Shown: one piece after another, positions 56,355 to 64,000 of the stretch
Numbering within the stretch: the stretch's first letter is position 1
Layout: every line of letters starts with the position of its first letter
From: Cyclobacterium sp. SYSU L10401
GTDB taxonomy: Bacteria; Bacteroidota; Bacteroidia; Cytophagales; Cyclobacteriaceae
Reading direction: 5' to 3'
Assembly (NCBI RefSeq): GCF_010993705.1
Contig: NZ_WOFO01000003.1
Location: 124,001-188,000 of the forward strand
DNA length: 64,000 nucleotides
Program-made: the position numbers and the translations under genes
The notes under the pieces: generated by a model
Seen by the model: the letters and a program-made list of their open reading frames with translations, nothing else
What the model was told of the DNA's origin: nothing
Databases searched by the model: none

Positions 56355-59300
56355 ATGTATCCATTCAAAGGGGGCTTCCTGCAGGAGGTGAAAATAGTAT
56401 TAGTCGGAAGCTTAGTTTTTTTTTATTCCTGTAACCCTGCGCCGGAAGACCTAAAAATAAGGCAAATTGATTCTGAAAATGCCAGAGAACTGGCCAATGA
56501 AATCGAAAATCTCGTTCAACCTGAGCTGGAAGAGGGCCTGGAGATTTCCTTATGGGCCTCTGACTCCTTGGTTTTCGACCCCATTTCCATTGATTTTGAT
56601 GAACAAGGGAATCTTTATTACAGCCGAACCAACAGACAAAAAAATTCGGAATTTGACATTAGAGGGCACCAGGACTGGGAAATCAGGTCTATATCCCTTC
56701 AGTCGGTGGAAGAAAAAAGGGCTTTTTTAAGGGCGGAGCTTTCTAAAGAAAACAGTGACAAAAACCAATGGCTGACTGACGTGAATGGGGATGGTGTCAG
56801 AGATTGGAGAGACATGACCGTCGAAAAAGAGCATATCTACAGGCTTGAAGATACGGATGGGGATGGACTAGCGGATAAGTACCAATTGGTATTTGAGGAT
56901 TTGCATGAGGAGGTAACTGATGTAGCCGGAGCTGTCATGAAGTATGGTGACGATTTGTTTGTCGGAGCCGGACCTGATATGTGGCGGGTAACGGAGGACA
57001 AGAATACAGGGCTTGCCAAATCAAAAAGCTCAATTTCTCATGGATATGGGGTGCACATTGGTTTCGGTGGACACGGCATGTCCGGATTGGAAATGGGGCC
57101 TGATGGCAGGGTGTATTGGGGAATCGGTGACATCGGGTTTCATGGTGAAGATCAGGAAGGAAAAATCCACAAATACCCCAACCGTGGTGTCATCGCCCGC
57201 TCCAATCCGGATGGCAGTGACTTTGAGATTTTTGCGATGGGCGTACGAAATACCCATGAATTTGTATTTGATGAGTATGGGAATTTGATCTCCGTAGACA
57301 ATGACGGGGACCACCGGGGCGAAAGCGAGCGATTGGTATACCTGGTAGACGGGTCAGATACCGGCTGGAGGATCAACTGGCAGTTTGGGAAGTACAGGGA
57401 TCCCAAGAATAATGGATACAAGGTATGGATGGATGAGGGCATGTATTTGCCCAGGCATAAGGGGCAGGCGGCCTATTTTTTACCTCCGATTGTTAACTAT
57501 GTAAATGGACCTACGGGAATGGTATACAATCCGGGCACTGCCCTGGGTGAATCCTGGAAAAATACTTTTTTCGTCGCTGAGTTTGTTGGTAATCCGGCAA
57601 GATCCGGGATACATGCATTTAAATTAGAACCCAATGGTGCAGGGTTCTCCTTGAAGGAAACCAAAAAAATCATGGGTGGCATTTTGGCCACAGGATTGGA
57701 TTTTGCTCCCGATGGTAGCCTCTATTTTTCTGATTGGATTGACGGTTGGGGCACCAAGGATTATGGGAGGGTTTGGAAATTGGATGATACTTCCGGTAAG
57801 TCAAGCCAGATCAGAAAGGAAACAGCGGAATTAATTAAGGCTGATTTCAGAGAAAAAGCTCCTACTGAACTTGAAAGCCTTTTGGCACATCCGGACAAGC
57901 GGGTAAGACAGAAAGCACAATTTGAATTGGCAAAAAAGGGGGATGCTGGATTGGAAGTTTTTGAAAGACAATTGGCAGCTAAATCCAGCCAGTTGGCCAG
58001 GATCCATAGCATTTGGGGAATTGCACAAATTGCCCGGTCCAACAACAAGGAGGCAGGATCCATTTTATTGGCCTACCTGACTGATAATGATCCCGAAATC
58101 AGGGCACAGGCATCCCGATGGCTTGGGGACATGCGCTACGCTGATGCAGGGGAGCAGTTGATTCCTTTACTCGGGGACAGCTATCCCCGGGCAAGATTTT
58201 TTGCAGCAGAGGCATTGGGAAGAATAGCTTTCCAGGATGCTTTTTCCCCTATTGTAGATATGCTTGAAGAAAACAATGAAGAAGATGTTTATTTAAGGCA
58301 TGCAGGGAGCCTGGCACTGGCCAGGATTGGAGATGCCCAATCCCTGACTGCGCTAAGTGATCATCCATCAAAAGCAGTAAGGATAGCTGCAGTGGTGGCT
58401 CTCAGGAGAATGGAAGATCCCGGAATTGCGGCGTTCCTTAAGGATGCAGATGAATATATTATAGCAGAAGCGGCCAGGGCCATCAATGATGATTTTTCTA
58501 TTGAAGAGGCATTGCCCCAGCTGGCAGACGTTTTAAACCGAAATGGCCTTCGTTCTGAACCCTTACTCAGAAGAGCCATCAACGCTAATCTGAGGGTTGG
58601 TACTGAAGAGGCACTGAAAAACCTGGTAGAATATATATCTAAGGCAGATGCTCCTGTATCCATGCGCAGAGAGGCCATCCTAACGCTTTCTACCTGGACT
58701 GAGCCATCTGTTTTGGACAGGGTGGATGGCAGGTTTCGTGGGTCGGTTAGCCGAAACCCTACTTTGCTTAAAGATTTGGCTTCAGATATTTTGATTGATT
58801 TGATTGATCACAACAACGATACCTTACGACTGGCTGCCGTGAATGCGGTAGGAAATATAAATCTGTTGGCAGCTTCGGAGAACCTTTTCACAAGGTTAAA
58901 AACCGATGCCAATGAGGAGGTAAGGGAAGCATCCCTGCGTTCTTTGGGAAATATGGAATGGGAAAAATTGGATTTGGCGCTGGAACAGGCGTCCACCGAT
59001 AAATCAAAAAATGTAAGGGTGGCCAGCCTTGACCTGATGGGGGAGATGGATTTTTCTGGAGAGTTATTGGCTGAATTATTGGCGGGTGTGATTGAACAGC
59101 AGACAATTGAGGAAAAGCAGGCCGCTGTACTGACATTGGCCCGGGTGGAGGAGGATTTTTCCATACCCGTTTTTGAAAATCTTTTGGATCAGTTGGGAAA
59201 AGGAACCCTTTCGCCGGGGATGGAGTTGGAGTTATTGGAAGCATTGGAGGCCTTAGAAAATGAAACCCTCTTGCAAAAGTACCAGGAAGTCAATTCTTCC

Positions 59301-59789
59301 CTGAATGAGGATGATTTGTTGGCCTCTTATAGCGGAAGTCTTTATGGAGGAGATACAAGATCGGGTAGAAGGATCTTTTTTCAGCACCAGACCGGGCAAT
59401 GTATCAGATGTCACGCCTATAACGACTTTGGAGGAAATGCAGGTCCGAGATTGAATGGTATTGGTAAAAAGCTTGATAGGGAGCAATTGCTGGCAGCATT
59501 GATAGATCCAAGCAAGCGGGTGGCCCCCGGTTATGGGGTGGTTACTCTTAAAATGGTAAATGATGAAACAGTTTCGGGAATATTGCTGGATGAAGACGAG
59601 GAAACCGTTACATTGAAAATAGGGAATGATCCAGAAAAGAAAATTTTGAAAGCTGAAATTTCAGAAAGAACCAATGCCATGTCTTCTATGCCTGATATGA
59701 AAGGACTTTTAAGCCGGAGAGAGATACGGGATTTGGTCAGCTTTTTGGCTACTTTGACAGATGACGATTATACTGATTCCAACCACTAA
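56355..59789 (+). CDS. lipoprotein propeller-HEAT-cytochrome c protein, copy 1
   Basis: The 1,144-residue protein starts with a lipoprotein signal (lipobox FFYSC, Cys at about residue 28). A beta-propeller follows (about 45-480) with Asp-rich loops (VNGDGVRDW, EDTDGDGLADK) and the conserved GVHIGFGGHGMSGLE, GVRNTHEFVFDEYGN and DTGWRINWQFGKYRDPKN. HEAT repeats span about 490-980. The C-terminal cytochrome c domain has CIRCH at 1016-1020 and a Met-rich SSMPDMKGLLS segment as likely axial ligand. It is the family annotated as PVC-type haem-binding CxxCH protein. It is the upstream member of a tandem duplicated pair and sits behind an exported epimerase. Confidence 0.9.
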   Translation: MYPFKGGFLQEVKIVLVGSLVFFYSCNPAPEDLKIRQIDSENARELANEIENLVQPELEEGLEISLWASDSLVFDPISIDFDEQGNLYYSRTNRQKNSEFDIRGHQDWEIRSISLQSVEEKRAFLRAELSKENSDKNQWLTDVNGDGVRDWRDMTVEKEHIYRLEDTDGDGLADKYQLVFEDLHEEVTDVAGAVMKYGDDLFVGAGPDMWRVTEDKNTGLAKSKSSISHGYGVHIGFGGHGMSGLEMGPDGRVYWGIGDIGFHGEDQEGKIHKYPNRGVIARSNPDGSDFEIFAMGVRNTHEFVFDEYGNLISVDNDGDHRGESERLVYLVDGSDTGWRINWQFGKYRDPKNNGYKVWMDEGMYLPRHKGQAAYFLPPIVNYVNGPTGMVYNPGTALGESWKNTFFVAEFVGNPARSGIHAFKLEPNGAGFSLKETKKIMGGILATGLDFAPDGSLYFSDWIDGWGTKDYGRVWKLDDTSGKSSQIRKETAELIKADFREKAPTELESLLAHPDKRVRQKAQFELAKKGDAGLEVFERQLAAKSSQLARIHSIWGIAQIARSNNKEAGSILLAYLTDNDPEIRAQASRWLGDMRYADAGEQLIPLLGDSYPRARFFAAEALGRIAFQDAFSPIVDMLEENNEEDVYLRHAGSLALARIGDAQSLTALSDHPSKAVRIAAVVALRRMEDPGIAAFLKDADEYIIAEAARAINDDFSIEEALPQLADVLNRNGLRSEPLLRRAINANLRVGTEEALKNLVEYISKADAPVSMRREAILTLSTWTEPSVLDRVDGRFRGSVSRNPTLLKDLASDILIDLIDHNNDTLRLAAVNAVGNINLLAASENLFTRLKTDANEEVREASLRSLGNMEWEKLDLALEQASTDKSKNVRVASLDLMGEMDFSGELLAELLAGVIEQQTIEEKQAAVLTLARVEEDFSIPVFENLLDQLGKGTLSPGMELELLEALEALENETLLQKYQEVNSSLNEDDLLASYSGSLYGGDTRSGRRIFFQHQTGQCIRCHAYNDFGGNAGPRLNGIGKKLDREQLLAALIDPSKRVAPGYGVVTLKMVNDETVSGILLDEDEETVTLKIGNDPEKKILKAEISERTNAMSSMPDMKGLLSRREIRDLVSFLATLTDDDYTDSNH

Positions 59790-59841
59790 TTTAAGTAAAG
59801 AAAACGTTCAACAGTAAAGTATTAAAATTTGTTATCCATAT

Positions 59842-62800
59842 ATGTTTAATAGAGTTGATTTGATCAATAAGCCCCGCTTTTTTTACAACCTTATGGTTGC
59901 CGTTTTGTGTCTATCCCTACTTTTTAGTTGTAGTACCAACACTACGGAACCTGAAATCAAACAATTGACTAAGGAGCAAGTTGATCAACAAGCCGCTGCA
60001 ATCAAGAACCTGGTTAAACCGAAGTTTCATGAAGATTTCGATTTGGACCTATGGGGGGTAGATTCCCTGGTAGCGGATCCCATATCCATGCAAATAGACG
60101 ATCAGGGTCGTGTTTTTTATTCCAAAACCAATAGAAGGAAAATTTCTGAATTTGACATCCGAAGCCACCAGGATTGGGAGATTGCTTCCCTTAAACTGCA
60201 AAGTGTAGCTGACAGAAGGGAATTTCTACACACGGAATTGTCTCCTGAAAATAGCGAAAAAAATGAATGGTTGCCCGATATCAATGGGGATGGGTCTCAT
60301 GACTGGAAGGATCTGACAGTAGAAAAGGAAAACGTATTCAGGCTGGAAGATACCAATCAAGACGGAAGAGCAGACAGGTCTCAAATGGTTGTTGAGGATT
60401 TCAATGAAGAGGTATCGGATGTTGCTGGAGCTGTATTGTACCATGAGGAGGCACTTTATGTTGGGGTTGCCCCAGACCTGTGGCGCCTGACAGATAGCAA
60501 TGGAGACGGGACCATGGATGAAAAAGAATCGTTGATTCATGGTTTTGGAGTTCACATTGGTTTTGGTGGACACAACATGTCTGGACTTAAAGTAGGTCCG
60601 GAAGGGAAGATTTACTGGGGAATTGGAGACATTGGATTCAATGGGGTGGACAAGGACGGAAACAAACACGAGTACCCCAATTGTGGTGTAATAGCCAGGG
60701 CCAATCCGGACGGAAGCGACTTTGAGATTTTTGCCTATGGCGTTAGGAACACCCATGAATTTGCTTTTGATGAATACGGTAACCTGATCAGTGTGGACAA
60801 TGACGGAGACCACAGGGGAGAAAGAGAAAGAATTGTATACCTGGTGGAAGGATCGGATACCGGCTGGAGGATCAATTGGCAGTTTGGAAAATACCGGGAT
60901 CCCAAAAATAACGAGTATAAGGTCTGGATGGATGAAAAGATGCATTTGCCCAGATCAGATGAGCAGGCAGCTTATTATATTCCTGCCATTGCCAACTATG
61001 TGAATGGTCCCACCGGCATGTTGTATAATCCAGGCACTGCTTTGGGAGAGCAGTGGAAAAATAAGTTTTTTGTTGCTGAGTTCGCAGGAAATCCTGCCAG
61101 GTCGGGCATTCATGCCTTTAGCCTGAAGCCTAGCGGTGCTGGATTCGAGTTGGAAGAAACCGAACAAATACTGGAGGGGATATTGGCCACTGGAATGGAT
61201 TTTTCTCCGGATGGATCGCTTTATTTTTCCGACTGGATCGATGGTTGGGTGAATAAAGGTTATGGAAGAATTTGGAAATTAAATGACAACACAGCCAATA
61301 GGGATATCAGGCAGTTGACAGCGAAGCATTTGGCGGCAGACTATAAATCCTTAACCCTTCAGGAGCTTGAGGATCTTTTAGCATTTGAGGACCAGCGGGT
61401 AAGGCAAAAAGCCCAGTTTGAGCTGGCAAAAAGAGGAGATGAAGGACTTGAGATTTTCAGCAAAGCGCTGGCTCAAAACACCAACAGACTAGCCAGAATA
61501 CATGCCATTTGGGGAATTTCCCAGCTATCCAGAAGCGATAGGGAGAGAGCAGGGATTTTGGTGCCATACCTAAATGACAAGGATGATGAAATCCGGGCTC
61601 AGGCAGCCAAGTGGTTAGGAGATTTGCGTTATAGTGCAGCGGGAAAGGATCTTTTGCCGCTGCTGGAAGATAAAGTGCAAAGAGTAAGATTTTTTGCTGC
61701 AGAAGCGCTGGGAAGAATGGGATTTAGCGAGGCGTTTGAGGGATTGGTGAAATTGTTAAAAGAAAACAATGATGAAGATGTGTATATCAGACATGCGGGG
61801 AGTTTGGCATTATCCAGAATGGGAAAACCTGAATCCATCATTGACCTGGCAGATCACGAATCAAAAGCAGTGAGATTGGCAGCAGTCATCGCATTGAGGA
61901 GATTAAGAGATGAAAACATCAGCCTATTTTTACAAGACGAGGACGAATATATAGTGGCAGAGGCTGCAAGAGCCATCAATGACGATTATTCGATTACAAA
62001 TGCTATTCCGGCTTTGGGAAATTTGTTGCCTTCGAAAGAACTTACCCTTGAACCATTGATAAGGAGGGCTATTAATGCCAATTTACGGTGGGGATCCGAT
62101 GAAGCAATGAATAACCTGCTGACCTATATCAATAATTCGAGTGCCCCGGAATCCATGAGGATTGAAGCGCTTGATGCACTCAGTACCTGGGCAGCCCCTT
62201 CAGTACTGGATCGGGTTGATGGTTGGTACAGAGGGGAAATCAGCAGGAATCTGAAGGAGGTACAGGTAGCGAGTAGCACATCCCTTATAGAATTGACAAA
62301 TGATGCCAATGCCAGTATCCGCCAGGCAACAGTAAAGGCGCTGGGATTCCTGAATATCAATGATGCCAATCAAAGATTATTGGCTGTACTCCAAACAGAT
62401 CCGGAAGCGAAAGTTAGGGAAGAAAGCATTAAAGCCCTTGCCAAAATGGATCAGGCTCCTCTGGAAGCAGCGGTGGAAACGGCACTATCCGATAGCGAAA
62501 AAAATGTCAGGGTGGCAGGATTGGATCTTATGGAGCAATTGGACATTGCTGGGGATGCAAAAGCCTCTTTGCTGGAAGAAGTCATTCAAAAAAGAACAGT
62601 AGAGGAGAAGCAAGCTGCCGTCAATACCCTTGCCAAACTGGACGGAGAAAGTGCTTTTCCTGTATTTAAAAATTTGCTCGATCAGCTGGAAAAAGGGGAC
62701 TTATCTCCTGCCATTGAACTGGAATTTTATGAAGCCATGGAAGGAATGGATAATCAGGACTTGCTGGATCGTTATCAAAAAATCAAGATGGACATGTCTG

Positions 62801-63267
62801 ATGATGATTTATTGGCCAGTTACAGCGGCAGCATGTACGGAGGAGATGAATCCAAGGGTCGCAGGATATTTTTTCAGCATGCCACAGGTCAGTGTATCAA
62901 GTGTCATGCCTATGATGATTTTGGAGGGAATGCCGGTCCGAAACTAAATGGAATTGGTGAGAAACTAAACAGGCAGGAATTGCTGGAGGCTTTGATTGAT
63001 CCCAGTAAAAGATTGGCTCCGGGTTTTGGTGTGGTTACCCTTGAACTCGAGACGGAAAAAAAATTGGCCGGAATAAAAGTAGCTGAAAATGACAACAGTA
63101 TTACTTTGAAAATGGGAAATCAGCCTGACACGGTAATTCTGAAATCTCAGGTAGTAGAGAGGAGAGATGCCCCCTCCAGCATGCCCGATATGAAGCAGTA
63201 CCTTTCCCGACGGGAAATCAGGGATTTGGTAAGTTTTCTCGCTACATTAAAGGAACCTTATCTTTAA
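59842..63267 (+). CDS. lipoprotein propeller-HEAT-cytochrome c protein, copy 2
   Basis: The 1,141-residue protein is a full-length paralogue of the preceding gene, 52 bases away. It has a lipoprotein signal with lipobox LLFSC, the propeller with the same GVHIGFGGHNMSGL and NWQFGKYRDPKNN blocks, HEAT repeats, and a cytochrome c domain with CIKCH at 1018-1022 and SSMPDMKQYLSRREIRDLV at the end. N-terminal spacing differs slightly, and many surface positions in the HEAT region differ. Same order and lengths indicate gene duplication followed by divergence, perhaps for another substrate or partner. Confidence 0.9.
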   Translation: MFNRVDLINKPRFFYNLMVAVLCLSLLFSCSTNTTEPEIKQLTKEQVDQQAAAIKNLVKPKFHEDFDLDLWGVDSLVADPISMQIDDQGRVFYSKTNRRKISEFDIRSHQDWEIASLKLQSVADRREFLHTELSPENSEKNEWLPDINGDGSHDWKDLTVEKENVFRLEDTNQDGRADRSQMVVEDFNEEVSDVAGAVLYHEEALYVGVAPDLWRLTDSNGDGTMDEKESLIHGFGVHIGFGGHNMSGLKVGPEGKIYWGIGDIGFNGVDKDGNKHEYPNCGVIARANPDGSDFEIFAYGVRNTHEFAFDEYGNLISVDNDGDHRGERERIVYLVEGSDTGWRINWQFGKYRDPKNNEYKVWMDEKMHLPRSDEQAAYYIPAIANYVNGPTGMLYNPGTALGEQWKNKFFVAEFAGNPARSGIHAFSLKPSGAGFELEETEQILEGILATGMDFSPDGSLYFSDWIDGWVNKGYGRIWKLNDNTANRDIRQLTAKHLAADYKSLTLQELEDLLAFEDQRVRQKAQFELAKRGDEGLEIFSKALAQNTNRLARIHAIWGISQLSRSDRERAGILVPYLNDKDDEIRAQAAKWLGDLRYSAAGKDLLPLLEDKVQRVRFFAAEALGRMGFSEAFEGLVKLLKENNDEDVYIRHAGSLALSRMGKPESIIDLADHESKAVRLAAVIALRRLRDENISLFLQDEDEYIVAEAARAINDDYSITNAIPALGNLLPSKELTLEPLIRRAINANLRWGSDEAMNNLLTYINNSSAPESMRIEALDALSTWAAPSVLDRVDGWYRGEISRNLKEVQVASSTSLIELTNDANASIRQATVKALGFLNINDANQRLLAVLQTDPEAKVREESIKALAKMDQAPLEAAVETALSDSEKNVRVAGLDLMEQLDIAGDAKASLLEEVIQKRTVEEKQAAVNTLAKLDGESAFPVFKNLLDQLEKGDLSPAIELEFYEAMEGMDNQDLLDRYQKIKMDMSDDDLLASYSGSMYGGDESKGRRIFFQHATGQCIKCHAYDDFGGNAGPKLNGIGEKLNRQELLEALIDPSKRLAPGFGVVTLELETEKKLAGIKVAENDNSITLKMGNQPDTVILKSQVVERRDAPSSMPDMKQYLSRREIRDLVSFLATLKEPYL

Positions 63268-63285
63268 TTTTGTATTATTGCCTCA

Positions 63286-63678
63286 ATGTTGCAGCGCCTT
63301 AGAAACTCCCGCTTTTTAGGTAATTTTTGGATTTTTATGGCAATTTACCTTTTAAATTGTAGTGTAGATGTTGCCGATGAGAATCCAGATCACTTACCGG
63401 AGGATTTGACGATCAATGACCAGGAAAGTATGATTGAAATTTTTCTGGAGATAGGCCTTGGAATAGAAGATGCCATCCCTGAAAATGAGGATGCTGATGG
63501 GGATCAGGAAACCTCTCACAAAAAAAAGCTTAAAAAAGACATTCATTTTTATGTAGAAAATATAGGCAGGGCTTTTACAGATCTTAAAGCTTCTGCTCAT
63601 AATTTTTTAAGGTATGGTACTAACCGGCTAATTCCCGTATTTTTTAAAGTCCCTTCCCCACCTCCTCGGATTTCATAA
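63286..63678 (+). CDS. small lipoprotein-like protein of unknown function
   Basis: The 130-residue protein has a basic N-terminus, a hydrophobic stretch (about 12-26) and a lipobox-like LLNCS with Cys near residue 27. An acidic segment (ENEDADGDQE) follows, then a basic KKKLKKD and a C-terminus with ENIGRAFTDLKASAHNFL and Pro-rich end SPPPRIS. It starts 18 bases after the cytochrome gene and may share its transcript. A weak hairpin follows. The next gene (63751) has its own signal peptide. The pair may be exported together. Family not recognised. Confidence 0.6.
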   Translation: MLQRLRNSRFLGNFWIFMAIYLLNCSVDVADENPDHLPEDLTINDQESMIEIFLEIGLGIEDAIPENEDADGDQETSHKKKLKKDIHFYVENIGRAFTDLKASAHNFLRYGTNRLIPVFFKVPSPPPRIS

Positions 63679-63696
63679 TAAATAAGTTGTTTAAAT

Positions 63697-63729
63697 TTCC
63701 TGTTTTACTTCAGCAGGAATGGTTTTTTT
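63697..63729 (+). terminator. weak intrinsic terminator
   Basis: A 6-bp stem TTCCTG/CAGGAA with an 11-base loop precedes seven T residues (63723-63729), between the small lipoprotein gene and the partial gene at 63751. Read-through is likely. Confidence 0.4.
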
Positions 63730-63750
63730 ATTAATTCAACAAATTTTATT

Positions 63751-64000
63751 ATGATGATTATTCGATTGGCTTTAATCAGTTATTTGCTATTTGGCCTGCA
63801 CACCCTTGCTAAGGGGCAAATAGATCAAGATATTCCAAATGTAGTATTAGATAGCATGTACCTTTCAGATGTGGAAAGCAGTGATACCCCTGCAAAAGTA
63901 TTGCATGCCGAACCATTATATATTGATTTAATTCGGGATTTGGGAGCCAGAAAAGGAGAAAAGGAGTGGAATCTTGGTCTCGGACTGACCGATAGGGAAA
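63751..64000 (+). CDS. 5' part of a gene for an exported protein
   Basis: From ATG 63751 the frame stays open to the window end (83 codons). It begins with a signal peptide (hydrophobic LALISYLLFGLHTLA) and continues with HAEPLYIDLIRDLGARKGEKEW and NLGLGLTDRE. This looks like the start of a conserved secreted or outer-membrane protein with the order of beta-strands expected of a barrel, but only the N-terminus is present. The preceding 72 bases hold the weak terminator. Function unknown. Confidence 0.6.
   Translation, partial: MMIIRLALISYLLFGLHTLAKGQIDQDIPNVVLDSMYLSDVESSDTPAKVLHAEPLYIDLIRDLGARKGEKEWNLGLGLTDRE

Overview
The window reads as a chromosomal segment of a marine-type member of the Bacteroidota, most likely order Cytophagales near Cyclobacteriaceae. 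This placement is an inference. It rests on a type IX secretion (T9SS) sorting domain on a 2,702-residue surface protein, promoters of the TTTG-N19..21-TAnnTTTG type, a lack of clear Shine-Dalgarno sites, families common in this group (DUF4954, DUF5009, HEAT-repeat CxxCH haem proteins), and a very large share of carbohydrate genes. I see no phage, IS element, CRISPR array or rRNA. The gene starts, motifs and repeats reported here were read by eye; no database search was run.

Layout. (1) 80-15914 is a carbohydrate-oxidation region: a zinc alcohol dehydrogenase, an SDR, a TIM-barrel sugar isomerase and an SMP-30 lactonase (80-3863, + strand); a Tat-exported Gfo/Idh/MocA oxidoreductase and a GlcD/GlcF-like FAD/Fe-S oxidase (3922-8351, - strand); then a + strand run of Tat-exported Gfo/Idh/MocA, DUF1080 hydrolase/lyase, phytanoyl-CoA-type dioxygenase, a membrane-anchored propeller-HEAT-cytochrome c protein and a cytosolic Gfo/Idh/MocA enzyme. 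(2) 15983-28541 mixes housekeeping and envelope genes: a 3-hydroxyacyl-CoA dehydrogenase, MiaE, a family 2 glycosyltransferase, a lipoprotein and a secreted protein of unknown function, DUF4954, GlmS and a sulfatase. (3) 28622-34855 holds a fucosyltransferase-like protein, an SGNH hydrolase, a lipoprotein amidohydrolase, a DUF5009 membrane acyltransferase-like protein and a GH109-like Gfo/Idh protein. (4) 34899-39441 (- strand) has an RlmI-like methyltransferase, a doubtful membrane protein, an ABC-F protein and a Bcr/CflA exporter. (5) 39665-47773 is the giant T9SS protein, followed by a tandem tRNA-Glu pair. (6) 48290-54300 has a 1-Cys peroxiredoxin, a KAS III-like synthase with a lactonase and a mutarotase, and the three-gene proton-translocating transhydrogenase. 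(7) 54569-64000 has a 57-residue membrane peptide, an exported AGE-family epimerase, two tandem paralogous lipoprotein cytochromes, a small lipoprotein and the start of another exported protein.

How the genes may work together. Three Tat-exported Gfo/Idh/MocA enzymes, a secreted DUF1080 protein, exported epimerase-like proteins and three propeller-HEAT-cytochrome c proteins suggest periplasmic oxidative attack on glycosides: oxidation at a ring hydroxyl, cleavage of the keto-glycoside, and electron transfer to haem proteins. The cytosolic lactonases, mutarotase, SDR, ADH and isomerases would process the released sugars. This is the most interesting system-level reading of the window, and it remains a hypothesis.
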